Source: Brachycybe producta
Taxonomy: Eukaryota > Arthropoda > Diplopoda > Playtdesmida > Andrognathidae
Direction: 5' to 3'
Assembly: GCA_036925085.1 (NCBI GenBank)
Contig: JAUPFP010000004.1
Location: 7,033,829 to 7,097,828 of the forward strand
Length of the DNA stretch: 64,000 nucleotides
The first letter of the stretch is position 1. Each line of letters begins with the position of its first letter. Under the pieces are notes generated by a model. The model saw only the letters and a program-made list of their open reading frames with translations, was not told where the DNA came from and made no database searches. Of the stretch, positions 1 through 9,720 are shown piece after piece. The translations under genes were made by a program, and so were the position numbers.

Positions 1-766
1 CCACCCATATATTGCAATATATGAAAAAGAAGCAGAAAAAAAAACCACATTGGATGTAGAAAGAAGCAATCATAGAATCTCATAAATTCCTCTTACTTTA
101 TTTTAACTTTAGAAAGAGAGAAAGAGAAAAATATCTCCAGAAGCTAATCTACATATTGTACTAATATATACAGACACATATACATATTATACACGCACAT
201 TACAGACTTTAGTCTAATGTTCTAGTGATGCAATTAAGTAATTCGCCAGATAAAAAGCACTTTGCATTAAGAAATATATGACAGCTATATGTATGATGAT
301 AATGCGCTGTCTCGGGGTATCTTTATTTTTACCATAGAATTTGTCTACCAAAAACAATGCAAATACAGCATCCTGAATTCAGAAAACTTGTCAGAAAAAA
401 AAGAGAAAGAAAACACTTCCTATGCTACTTTTTTTTTAAAAAAATGTTTTGTATTAATGTATGCATGTATGTATTATTCTGTCGTTAGTAAAATGTTTTA
501 AACTGATAAAAATATAACAAAAGTAACATCCAATATCATGTTACAAAAACGCAAATCTAAATTAAAATCCATAAATTTACATACAGAAAGATAACATTTG
601 AAAAAAAAATGCTGAAAAGGAATCATAGGAAGCCATGAATAGCATTATCAGCTGATTTAAGTTAACATGAGTCACAGGAGTGTACTGTCCCAAGTGGCAA
701 GGTGGCAAATGCCACATGCACTGGTCCTTCTAGATGCCAGTGCAAAACACATTCACTATGTGACAA
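1..766. other. AT-rich non-coding DNA
   Basis: I see no gene, RNA or recognisable element here. Short A-runs and scattered TA-rich words are the only structure. The small open frames have no protein-like composition. Confidence 0.5.
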
Positions 767-1057
767 CCTGGTCTGTCTCCTTCTGGTTTTGAAGGAGCAA
801 ACAAATTCATAATGGTAGTCTGCCAGGCTGTTTGTAGTAGGCAGCCAGGTGGCCGCCATGTTGGTGCCAGCAGGCCTCTCACTACTGGGTTCAATGGGTG
901 AGAGGTCAGATGTGACCACTGTCCTCCTTCCGGTAGAGCTTCCTGGAGGTATTTAATAGCCAAGCTGGCCATTAAATCAGGGCAGTGTGTAGTGACCAGT
1001 CAACCAGACAACAACTTTACTGGAGGCCAGGTTGGCTTCCAGGTGAATGACCACATC
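767..1057. repeat. Dispersed repeat, copy 1 (second copy at 40643-40920)
   Basis: This block matches 40643-40920 in the same orientation. Shared landmarks in the same order are GACAACCTGGTCT versus GACGACCTGGTCT, GAAGGAGCA, GGTCTGC, AGTAGGCAGCCAGGT, GCCTCTCACT, GCCATTA, GGACAGTG versus GGGCAGTG, and GAGGCCA. It is more GC-rich than its surroundings. No TIR, tail or coding content identifies the family. It could be a fragment of an LTR or of a non-autonomous element. Confidence 0.6.
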
Positions 1058-2770
1058 AGTGATTTATTTTGTTTACTTTTATTTGTGTAACAGGTTTTGG
1101 CTCGTGTCAATCATTGATTAGTTCACTGTAGAAGAGGAGATTACGGCGGATAATCGACACACTGTTTTCCGTCTTTTGTGGCCGGTAACTCGTGCCAATG
1201 CGCAGTGGCATTCACCACCACTACTTTTACTAAATCTGAAAATACTGTTCACAGCAACTTTTATTGAGGATGAAATACTGTATTCCTATTGGCCAAAATC
1301 AAATGGAGCACATCTACCCCGAACAACAGTCAATTTAACAGCTACAACATTTGGTGCTATGCTGAAAAAATGTTGCTAATTTTTGTGGCTTGCTTTGCTC
1401 AACATTAGAAGCTACATTTGTGGTATAGTTTGCCAAGCTATATGGTTGAGCCAATGTCTCTTAAAAGTTTTAAATATAAACTGTCTTAAGTTGAATTTCT
1501 TAAATTTTGTTGAATCCTCTGCACTTATACAAACTGTTTGTAAAATTTCTATTGTAAATGCACCATTTATATTGTTATTTTTGTGTATTACTTGTGACAA
1601 ACAATGTATTATTGCCTGTTGAGTATATTGCTTTTTGTATCATGTATGTATTCTTGTACTCCTTTGTTGTAAATAAATTATTAATGATTATTACAACAAA
1701 CAATTGAGTAATGTAACACCACCTTTTAAAGTTTTTTGAGAAGATTTTTTGTCATGATTTCAAACCTGAGCCTTCTGTAAAACCTGAAAACCTCAGTTTA
1801 GGTATCAGTATGGAGTCTATGGGCTTTGAAGCTATTATGTCAGCAAATGAATGCTTATAACTTAGAATGTTATGAATAGGCTGACTCCAACCCCCCTTTT
1901 CTCCATCCAACTACTAACTGTTTTCATACAAAAACTTTTTTTTTAAAAAAAAATACTGCATACAAGAGAATGCATCTTAGAATGAAAAAAAGCCTGCAAG
2001 GCTTTTATTAAGAAACCAAAAATGAGCAGCATATACAGTATGAATGATCATTACTTTGTAACTAAACTTCCATAAATATTGTATTATCCACAATGTATAT
2101 AACTGCACAGAAAATAAACCCTCGCAAATGAAGCTCAGCATCAGTAAATTAGCCTCCTCCCCCCCCCCCCCCCCGCCAAAAAAAAAACAAGCATATATCT
2201 GTTTTTTTTTCCCTTCTTCTTTCTAGTCTGATTATAATATATAATAATATAATATTGCCTCAAGAAACAGAAGTTACAAATGCAACAGCAGCCATGCAAA
2301 ATTATCATTTAGACTAATGGCTAATAAAAGCCAATTTGAGCAGTAGAATAGAAAACAACAGCAAATGAGTGAGATGAAACACAAGATTTGCGACAAAAGA
2401 ACAAAAAAAAACCATCACAATCAATAGAAATGTATAAAGGATCAAATATAATATCTATATAATTTTTAAGTGTACTTTTTTTTAGTCATTTTGTTAATTC
2501 TATACGATTTTTCTTCTTTTAAAAAAAAACATGGGGAAAAAAAATACAAACATTTAAGTACAGTAGGTAATTTGGATAAAATAACATTATATTGTGAGCA
2601 TCAACTTTATGTAAGTGCATATATATGTATACTAAAGTTAGGTAATGTAATTAACGTAAAACATACTTTTTTTAGAAGAAAAAAAATTACTTAAAACACC
2701 AAATAAGTGCAAGGTATACAAAGTTTTTAAATGTAGTTTTGAATAGTAATAAAGAAACTAAAAAAGATGT
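1058..2770. other. Non-coding AT-rich DNA with a 3'UTR-like stretch
   Basis: No gene is supported. The piece at about 1380-1690 reads like a transcript 3' end or LINE tail: T-rich, followed by AAATAAATTATTAATGATT near 1672. Poly-C is present at 2156-2174. The rest is A/T-rich without repeats that I can match elsewhere in the window. Confidence 0.4.
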
Positions 2771-2853
2771 GATGAACGGAAAAAACGGATGAACATTGTG
2801 GGTTAATACTAAAACCTAAAACAGAATGCATGTGGAATTAGTCTATTAGACTA

Positions 2854-2947
2854 TTTTGTATTTTATTTGAAATACTTTTTTAAAAGTATTTTCCCCAACA
2901 CTGGTTATCTACTAGTAAAAAAAAATAGTTCTTTACTAGTAGATAAC
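2854..2947. repeat. Inverted duplication of a hAT end plus flank
   Basis: A reversed copy of the last ~50 bp of the hAT ends ...CCCCAACACTG at about 2907. It is followed by GTTATCTACTAGTAAA, a short spacer, the inverse TTTACTAGTAGATAAC, and then the intact hAT end at 2948. Both the transposon tip and 16 bp of its insertion-site flank are therefore mirrored. Confidence 0.8.
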
Positions 2948-3582
2948 CAATGTTGGGGAAATACTTTTAAAAAGTATTTCAAATAAAATACAAAATATAG
3001 TTTGGTGAAAATGTATTTAAATTAAAATACAAAATACAAACTTTTACTTCTATTTAAAATACAAAATACGTCCAAAAAAGTACTTAAAATACAAAATATT
3101 TTCAAAAAAAGTATTTAAAATACTAAAATATTTGCTTCATCTTATGTCTTGAGGAGTAATATCTGTTGAAAGCATTTGTCACTTAATCTAGTCCTTCTTG
3201 GAATTGCAGTCAAAGCTGCATTTGAGAACAGCCTTTCAACAGGTGCCTATGAAGGTATAGAGTTGCATTCAACTTCATGAAGGCAGCCTTGACGCTTGGA
3301 AACTGGTGCAATACTTGAATGTCTAACATTCGTTTTTCTTCAATGTAACGAAGGCATGCCAACTTAACTTTGTCAAAGTTTTGCCAAAGTAAAAAAAATC
3401 TTTTGAAAGTAACAATTATTTTAAATAGCATTTTGTAGTAATTAAAATATTATAAATAAAAAGTAATTTCAAAATACAAATACATTATTTAATGGATGTA
3501 TTTCAAATACAAATACGAAATACAAATGAAGTATTTCAAATAGTATTTTAAATGCACGTATTTAAAATATTCCCCAACACTG
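2948..3582 (-). mobile_element. hAT transposon, decayed
   Basis: The termini are CAATGTTGGGGAAATAC at the left and, inverted, CAGTGTTGGGGAATATT at the right. The flanks are TAGATAAC (2940-2947) and TAGATAAT (3583-3590), a 7/8 match and the 8-bp duplication expected of hAT. The body is mostly degenerate AAATAC-type repeats. A C-terminal transposase remnant lies on the minus strand. A second, broken copy lies at 15811-16443. Confidence 0.85.
3131..3431 (-). pseudogene. hAT transposase C-terminal remnant
   Basis: On the minus strand the translation gives FPSVKAAFMKLNAT. After a one-base frame change and an in-frame stop it gives APVERLFSNAALTAIPRRT and RLSDKCF. This is the C-terminal dimerisation region of hAT transposases, whose family signature is roughly NATLPSSAPVERLFS...RNRLS. 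The catalytic DDE part and the BED finger are absent. The frameshift and stop make it non-functional. The same peptide stretch is encoded on the plus strand near 16240-16390, which confirms shared ancestry. Confidence 0.8.
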
Positions 3583-3814
3583 TAGATAATAGTTGTTCTC
3601 AAGGTGTATTTGTGTTGCTCTTAACTTCCAAGAGTTTTTAAAACCTCATTTGTGTGTTCTGCACTCATGTTAATAGTGTTCATCCCTTGGTTCATCCTAA
3701 AGGTTTTTGTGTTCATCTAATTCCATATGCATTCTGTTTTAGGTTTTAGGATTACCCACAATGTTCATCCGTTCATCGGTTCATCCTTTTATCCAGACCC
3801 CCTATATTTAGGTA

Positions 3815-4390
3815 CTAGTGGGGTAACCCGTCATAAATGACGGGAGCCAAATTCACAGGCAATTGTGTCCTGCCTTAGAATTTCTTTTCCTCCGCCCTTT
3901 TATGATGTCAGACCAAGTAACTAACCTATTAGAAATTGATGATGTTCATAAAAGGGCTGAGCAAAAGAAATTCTAATGCTGGGCACAATTGCCTGTGATA
4001 AACTGTAGTTTAATTTTGCTACTATTAACCCCTCCCCTTTTTTATATTTGAAAGAGAAAATGAGCTTTTCATTTTCTATGGTGTGCGCATGCGCGTCGGT
4101 TGTTCCTTTTTTACTCCTTTCATTTCAATTTAAGTCACCCCTTCCACTTTTTTCTCCTCTACGTTTCTCTCTCCCCTCTCCCTCTACACTTTCCAACCTT
4201 TTCCCCTCTCCAATATAATATTTTGGTGTTCTTGGATGGGAAGAGTTCAACATATAGTTGACCTTGAGAAAAAAAAGTGGTTCATTTATTCAAATTTATA
4301 TAAATTCCGACGTGCTTCAAGGGTTTTTTACAGTGTTAAACCCACACACACTCGAACACACACACACACACACACACAGACTTGGCTTAA
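3815..4390 (-). mobile_element. Non-autonomous Helitron, long form
   Basis: Read on the minus strand, the element ends with the hairpin CCCGTCATTTATGACGGG (3827-3844), then TTACCCCA and CTAG at 3815-3818, followed by T. This is the Helitron 3' architecture of hairpin plus CTRR inserted between A and T. The 5' side has a (TG)n tract (CA on the plus strand, 4352-4379), a TTGGCTTAA word and a TA-run. It carries a 142-bp palindromic MITE at 3855-3996. No Rep/helicase is encoded. Confidence 0.8.
3855..3996. mobile_element. Palindromic MITE inside a Helitron
   Basis: The ends are ACAGGCAATTGTG and its inverse, followed inward by CTTAGAATTTC and AAATTCTAATGCTGGG. The core has CCGCCCTTTTATGA and TTCATAAAAGGGC in inverted order. 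Related free-standing copies with 9-bp target duplications occur at 42275 and 46676. This copy has no duplication and is probably an old passenger of the Helitron. Confidence 0.7.
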
Positions 4391-4558
4391 TATATATATA
4401 ATACTACAGTATGAGGTCCATGGAGGAAGTCGGGAGGGGTGACACCATGAGTTATGCACTGGGTGACATCAACCCTAGTGACGCCACTGCACACTTGCTT
4501 GATTTGTGCCCGAAATTCCGCTCTCTAGACACTAGACTTTGTTGGTCATAAAAGGAAC

Positions 4559-4989
4559 TAGGGCTGTAGAGATGTTCATTCGATTGACCGTTAAAAATTT
4601 AGTCTTAAAGATGCAACATTGATGTACCCTGAGGTTATGTAAAATGCCGCTCTAACCGCTAGAGCTTTACCACTGACTCAGCTATCTGTGGAAAGATTAT
4701 TTTCTGCTCTCCGAATTCTAAAATCTGACATATCAGACATAATTGAAGCCATGCTATTTTCTAAGAACCAATTCAATTTAAATTAAATTCGATTACAATA
4801 GAACTACAAATCATTTTTGAATAAATACATATGTTGATTTAGTTTCAATTTTTTTATTTTTGTTTGTCGGACTGAGTCGGTGTCGTAGTGGAGTCGGCGT
4901 CCGAGTCGGAGTTGGAATCGAATTACAAATTTCAAATTACATGAGTCGGAGTCCGAGTCAAACAATTATGTAACGACTCCATAGCCCTA
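4559..4989 (+). mobile_element. hAT element with transposase remnant
   Basis: The termini are TAGGGCTGTAGAG and, inverted, GACTCCATAGCCCTA. The flanks AAAGGAAC (4551-4558) and AAAAGAAC (4990-4997) match 7/8, an 8-bp hAT-type duplication. The right part contains a degenerate GAGTCGG repeat (4870-4960). Confidence 0.85.
4664..4786 (+). pseudogene. hAT transposase C-terminal fragment
   Basis: A 40-codon stretch ends in TAA and includes ALPLTQLSVERLFSALRILK followed by SDISDIIEAMLF. SVERLFSALR.LKSD is the conserved hAT dimerisation motif. No upstream coding remains inside the element, so this is an internal-deletion relic. Confidence 0.8.
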
Positions 4990-5518
4990 AAAAGAACTAG
5001 GCCTACAAAAGTTTTTTTTTCTGGAATGAGGTCGATTTTTATGTAATTATTTCATTTAAACTACAAGGTATTCTTCAGTCAAAAAGAGTCTTTGAAAACT
5101 TCCTACTGAAACAAAATTCTACTGAATAATAAATTAAAAAGCGGTACTTTTGGATAAAGGGTGTAAAGGACTAATTCTTTAAATAGAAAATGAATTAAAT
5201 AAGAATGAGCTTTTTACATTTTGTTGAAAGATAAAAAAAAGTTCTCTCAGAATGTTTTAAAAGCATATACAATTTGTGCTATACACAAACTGAACAGGAG
5301 CTCTAATTGGTGTTTGCATTCTTTTTCAGATGGGAATATATTGCAATAAAACAAAAGAAATTCAGTCAACAAATAACTGTATAAATGTTTTTCATTTTTC
5401 TTGCTTCATTCAACTAGAAAACTAAAGCTAGTTGAATAAGTACTAATCAACAAGTGCTAAACCACATGAGCTACCAAAATGAATGAGTGCACAGTTCATA
5501 AAGACATTTATAACATAA
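4990..5518. other. AT-rich DNA, nothing recognised
   Basis: Apart from the 8-bp duplication at 4990-4997, I see no coding signal, repeat match or RNA in this stretch. Confidence 0.4.
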
Positions 5519-5640
5519 CTAGCAGAGATACCCAGCGTTGCCCGGGGCCAAATATGATGGTACCCATCACCACCTCATTATTCTTGTTTAAATATGAATT
5601 ACGCACAAAACATTTATTTTTATGAATACATAGATATATA
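5519..5640 (-). mobile_element. 3' end of a second Helitron family
   Basis: On the minus strand it reads CCCCGGGCAACGCTGGG, then TATCTCTG and CTAG at 5519-5522, followed by T. A short G/C hairpin about 8-10 nt before CTAG is the Helitron 3' signature, and the GGGCAACGC..GGGTAT type of terminus is common in invertebrate Helitrons. The 5' limit is not visible. The extent given is a guess. Confidence 0.6.
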
Positions 5641-5655
5641 AATATATGTCGCATC

Positions 5656-5755
5656 CAGGACTGCCCTAAAAAGACACTTGCCCTAAAGACACCTGCCATA
5701 TAAAAAACCATTTGCCCTAAACCACTTGCCATAAAAGGATGTTGTCCCTAAAACT
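5656..5755. repeat. Degenerate CATTTGCCCTAAA tandem repeat
   Basis: Units of the type GCCCTAAA-N-GACACTT, TTTGCCCTAAA and TTGCCATAAA recur about every 15-25 bp. The same unit fills the insertion at 15861-16070. Confidence 0.6.
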
Positions 5756-6084
5756 TTTTTTTTTAAAAAAAACTTCAAATTTTTGATTTTCAAGTTTCAC
5801 TTCAAGAAATATCTTTATGAGATTTACTCCTTCTTCTAGTCTCTAAAATACTTTCAATTTGTTTCTTTCAATTTTTTTTTTGTTCAAAATGCAGGGTACC
5901 CCAGAGTGACCTACAGAGTTGTATAATGCAGAAATTCAAAATGGAAACTTATCACTTGCAACTTAAACCATCTGAACAGAGTCCCAACGTAGAAAACAAG
6001 AATATTCCTTAAATCCAGGTTTTCCTACATTGGATTTAAAATGTCCAAGCTAAAAGTTCATATGTCTCATTTTCTTATACCTTG

Positions 6085-6270
6085 TACACAAATACACATT
6101 TGAATATATTTAACAATTAAACATAAGTTCCTATGAATTCAAATTAAATGTGTTCAGGTGAATTATACGGAATCCAGTTAAGGACATGAACCAAATACAA
6201 ATTGACTTTATTATTAATATTTTAAATTGAAATACTAAATCAATATTTTGTCAATAGTTTATATATTATA
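6085..6270 (+). repeat. AT-rich dispersed repeat, copy 1 (others at 33121 and 45318)
   Basis: This shares GAATTCAAATTAAATGTGTT, GAATCCAGTTAAGGACA, GAACCAAATA and ATCAATATTTTGTCAATAG with 45318-45565, and with 33121-33370 reversed. It is cut by the Helitron pair at 6271. A possible continuation resumes after 7190 (ATGAATAATTTGATTTCGA versus CTGAATAAATTGAATTCGA). Confidence 0.65.
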
Positions 6271-6880
6271 CTAGTGGGGTAACCCGTCATAAATGACGGG
6301 AGCCAAATTCACAGGCAATTGTGCCCAGCATTAGAATTTCTTTTCCTCCACCCTTTTATGATCTCAGAACAAGTAACAAACCAATTAGAAATTGAAAAGG
6401 GCGGAGCATGTGACATCAGACCAAGTAACAAAGCAATTAGAAATTGAAGACATCCATAAAAGGGCGGAGCCAAATAAATTATAATGCTGGACACAATTAC
6501 CCGTGATAAATTCTAGTTTAATGTTGCTACTATTATCCGTTCCCCTTTTTATATTTGAAAAAGAAAATGAGCTTTTCATTTTCTCTGGTGTGCGCATGCG
6601 CGTCGTTTGTTCCTTTTTTACTCTTTTCATTTCAATTTCAGTTTCCCCCCTTTTTTCCCCTCCACATTTCTCTCTCCCCCACACTTTGTAACCTTTTTCC
6701 CTCTCCAATTTAATACCATGGGGTTCTTGGATTGCGAGAGTGCAACATATAGTTGACCTTGAGAAAAAAAAAGCGGTTCATTTATTCATTTAAATTTATA
6801 TAATTACCGACGTGCTTCAAGGTTTTTGTCCTTGTTTGTAAAGCGTTACTGACGGAAAGAAGGCTAGACGGGGCATAATA
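6271..6880 (-). mobile_element. Non-autonomous Helitron, long form
   Basis: CTAG lies at 6271-6274 and the terminal hairpin at 6283-6300. A MITE sits at 6311-6504. The GTGTGCGCATGCGCG block, the TTTCATTTCAATTTCAGT block and the ATATAGTTGACCTTGAGAAA block follow in the family order. The 5' end runs into (TA)n next to the next copy. No coding capacity is present. Confidence 0.8.
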
Positions 6881-6891
6881 TATATATATAA

Positions 6892-7142
6892 CTAATGGGG
6901 TAACCCGTCATAAATGACGGGAGCAAAATTCACAGGCAATTGTGCGCATGCGCGTCGTTTTTTCCTTTTTTTACTCCTTTCATTTCAATTTCAGTCACCC
7001 CCTCCCACTTTTCTCTCTCTCTCTCCCCATTCTACACTTTCCAAAGGAAGAGTTCAACATATAGTTGACCTTGAGAAAAAAAAAACGGTTCATTTATTCA
7101 AATTTATATAAATTCCGACGTTCTTCAATGGTTTTTGTTACT

Positions 7143-7178
<36 letters not shown>

Positions 7179-7184
7179 CTGGGA
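6892..7184 (-). mobile_element. Non-autonomous Helitron, short form
   Basis: The 3' end is CTAA (6892-6895; TTAG on the minus strand, one base off CTAG), with a perfect hairpin 12 bp in. The 5' end on the minus strand is TCCCAGGTCTGTGTG beside (CA)n at 7145-7176. It lies head-to-tail with the copy at 6271. It lacks the MITE: ACAGGCAATTGTG joins directly to CGCATGCGCG, as in the copies at 30142, 36874 and 38380. Confidence 0.85.
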
Positions 7185-7189
7185 TATTA

Positions 7190-8186
7190 TATATAATATT
7201 AAATGAATAATTTGATTTCGACATACACTTTATGTTGGATGTTTGTCCTTAACATACTTTTGTAAACAACTAAACATGTTTCATATTTAAATGCATTTAA
7301 CTTTTTAGGTGCAGATAAGATATTACTGAATTACAACCGTAAATTAAGGCCGGATTCTATCTTTTGCATTTCACTAGATGTCGGTATTGTCAGAATGTAG
7401 GAAAAATTAAATAATATATCAACAGCATCATAAAAATGCTTCAGTTGTCGTTAGCAAATTCTAGTTTAAAATTAAATTTATGTGAGTAATGAGTATTCGT
7501 AGAACGCTGTTAAATGAAATTTAACTTAATTGTGGTTTTCCACAACTAGTTCCACAATCTACCTCAACCAACCTTAAAAACCCTCAATAATTAATTCAAT
7601 AGTCCATGTTTCCCCACATAAACAAATTGCAAATTAACATTTCAAAATATTCTTTTCAAATAAGACTCAAACTGCAGCATCTAGACAATGTTTATAAACT
7701 AAAAGATTATTTATAGTTCACATACATGTTAAGTGTTGATTCACCTATGAATTTTAATCTCAGTGAGAAAACAGATGGAGAATTTTTAAGATTATCTCAT
7801 GACCCCCCAAAAAAACATAAATAAAAAAGGAACCTACAAAGCTTGATCATTTAATACAGAGTGTTCGTCATAAAATGCAATTTAGAATTTCTTTTTTTCT
7901 TCTATAGTGAGATTTTTTTCTGACCATGTGGTCCTTTTATCTCCTGATCGATTTAAACTACATTTCGTTAAATGGAGACATCTCCTAGTGCATTTATACC
8001 AGAGTAATTGTCACACCATAAAAAACCCTAAAAACAAACATCTCACAAGCCATTGTAAACATTTATCATATGAAGCCTCGACCACGTATTTAAAATTTGG
8101 ATCTTTAGCAAGCAACCAAGTAATCACACACCGCCACATATAGACAGGAGAGAGTGACAAGTAAATATAGTATAACCCCTTTCTTT
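7190..8186. other. AT-rich DNA, nothing recognised
   Basis: Apart from a possible continuation of the 6085 repeat at 7190-7230, I see no matchable element or coding signal. Confidence 0.4.
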
Positions 8187-8236
8187 TTACTCGCTTTTAT
8201 GTCATTGTCCACCACCTTCTGAAATATTATATATAT
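8187..8236. mobile_element. Left part of a TIR/SINE-type element split by Helitrons
   Basis: TTTACTCGCTTTT, TTGTCCACCACCTTCTGAAATA matches the left part of the intact copy at 10340-10541. The copy resumes at 9604 with TTTGAAAATAATTCACACTG. The three Helitrons between lie exactly at the A/T junction. Confidence 0.75.
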
Positions 8237-8581
8237 GCCACGTGTGTATTCTCTGTGTGTGTGTATGTGTGTGTGTGTGTTGAGTAACAAAACCATTGAA
8301 GCACGTCGGAATTTATATAAATTTGAATAAATGAACCGTTTTTTTATTCAAGGTCAACTATATGTTTAACTCTTCCTTTGGAAAGTGTAGAAGGGGGGAA
8401 AGAGAAAAGTGGGAGGGGGTGAGGGGAAAACGTTGGAAAGTGTAGAAGGGGGAGAGAGAGAGAAAAGTGGGAGGGGTGACTGAAATTGAAATGAAAGAAG
8501 TAAAAAAAGGAAAAACGATGCACATGCGCACAATTGCCTGTGACTTTTGCTCCCGTCATTTATGACGGGTTACCCCACTAG
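8237..8581 (+). mobile_element. Helitron, first of a three-copy tandem array
   Basis: Plus orientation. It begins in TTATATATATGCCACG and a (TG)n run (8257-8280), and carries AAGCACGTCGGAATTTATAT and AAGGTCAACTATATG. It ends with the hairpin at 8552-8569 and CTAG at 8578-8581. The pyrimidine/purine block (GGGGGAGAGAGAG) is partly duplicated at 8387-8480. It is the short form without the MITE. Confidence 0.85.
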
Positions 8582-8942
8582 GTATATATATTTTTTGCCA
8601 GGTCTGTGTCTCTGTGTGTCTTTCTACATGTATATATCTTTCTCTCTTTCTGACATAACGCTGTAAAACCATTGAAGCACATCGGAATTTATATAAATTT
8701 GAATAAATGAACTGTTTTTTTTTCTCAAGGTCAACTATATGTTGCACCCTTCCCATCCAAGAACCCCATGATATTAAATTGGAGAGGGGAAAAGGTTGAA
8801 AAGTGTAGAGGGGGAGAGAGAAAAGTGGGAGGGGGTGACGAAAATTGAAATGAAAGGAGTAAAAAAAGGAAAAAAACGACGCACATGTGCACAATTGTCT
8901 GTTAATTTTGCTCCCGTCATTTATGACGGGTTACCCCACTAG
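8582..8942 (+). mobile_element. Helitron, second of the tandem array
   Basis: It starts directly after the previous CTAG with a TA-run and TTGCCAGGTCTGTGTC. The hairpin is at 8913-8930 and CTAG at 8939-8942. It has the same internal block order as its neighbours and is the short form. Confidence 0.85.
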
Positions 8943-8943
8943 T

Positions 8944-9018
<75 letters not shown>

Positions 9019-9603
9019 CCCAGGTCTGTGTGGGTATCTATCTATCTATCTGTGAAGTAATGCTGTACAACCGTTGAAGCACATCGGAATTTATATAAAT
9101 TTAAATAAATGAAGAAATGAACAGCTTTTTTTTCTCAAGGTCAACTATATGTTGCACCCTTCCCATCCAAGAACCCCATGATATTAAAGTGGAGAGGGGG
9201 AAAAGGTTGAAAAGTGTAGAGGGGGAAAGAGAGAGAGAGGGGGGGATAGAAAGAGAGAGAGAAACGTGGAGGGGGAAAAAGTGGGAGGGGTGACTGAAAT
9301 TGAAATGAAAGGAGTACAAAAAAGAACAAATGACACGCATGCGCACACCAGAGAGAACGCTCTTTTTCAAATATAAAAAAGGGGAGGGGATAATAGTAGC
9401 AAAATTAAACTAGAATTTATCACAGGCAATTGTGCCCAGCATTAGAATTTTTTTTGCTCAGCCCTTTTATGAACGTCATCAATTTCTAATTGGTTTGTTA
9501 CTTGGTCTGACGTCATGAAAGGGCGGAGGAAAAGAAATTCTAATGCTGGGCACAATTGCCTGTGAATTTGGCTCTCGTCATTTATGACGGGTTACCCCAC
9601 TAG
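8943..9603 (+). mobile_element. Helitron, third of the tandem array, long form
   Basis: It opens with about 70 bp of (TA)n (8945-9013), then TCCCAGGTCTGTG at 9018. It carries the palindromic MITE at 9422-9563. It ends with a one-mismatch hairpin (9574-9591) and CTAG at 9600-9603. The (TA)n seems to be part of the element's 5' end, because every copy shows it. Confidence 0.85.
9422..9563. mobile_element. Palindromic MITE inside a Helitron
   Basis: The arms are ACAGGCAATTGTGCCCAGC at the left and its inverse at the right, with TTCTAATTGGTTTGTTACTT in the centre. It contains a perfect TGACGTCA at 9508-9515. Confidence 0.75.
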
Positions 9604-9720
9604 TTTGAAAATAATTCACACTGTAAGGGATTGAACCCATGACCAACATTACCATGGGCTAAGAGTTTGAAACATTAACAACTGTGACATCACACACACC
9701 GCTGCACCAGGTGCACACGT
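9604..9720 (-). repeat. tRNA-like (SINE-type) module, copy 1
   Basis: On the minus strand, GTCATGGGTTCAATCCCTTAC carries a good box-B-like GGTTCAATCC. The left half is degraded. It continues the element interrupted at 8236. It cannot be an active tRNA gene, because no acceptor stem is evident. Confidence 0.6.

Larger units (their letters stand above)
2771..3786. mobile_element. TIR element, host of a nested hAT copy
   Basis: The ends are inverted repeats of about 70 bp. Near 2783-2850 the order is GGATGAACATTGTGGGT, then CTAAAACCTAAAACAGAATG, then GGAATTAG. The same words appear reverse-complemented at about 3715-3786. The interior is filled by an inverted duplication (2854-2947) and a hAT element (2948-3582). 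I see no transposase belonging to the outer element. Its superfamily is unassigned because no target duplication is obvious. Confidence 0.65.

Noticed and set aside
1176-1622. Small plus-strand frames near a poly-A-like signal as a host exon
   Set aside because: Hydrophobic AT-driven composition, no splice-linked partner; resembles a 3' UTR or LINE tail instead.
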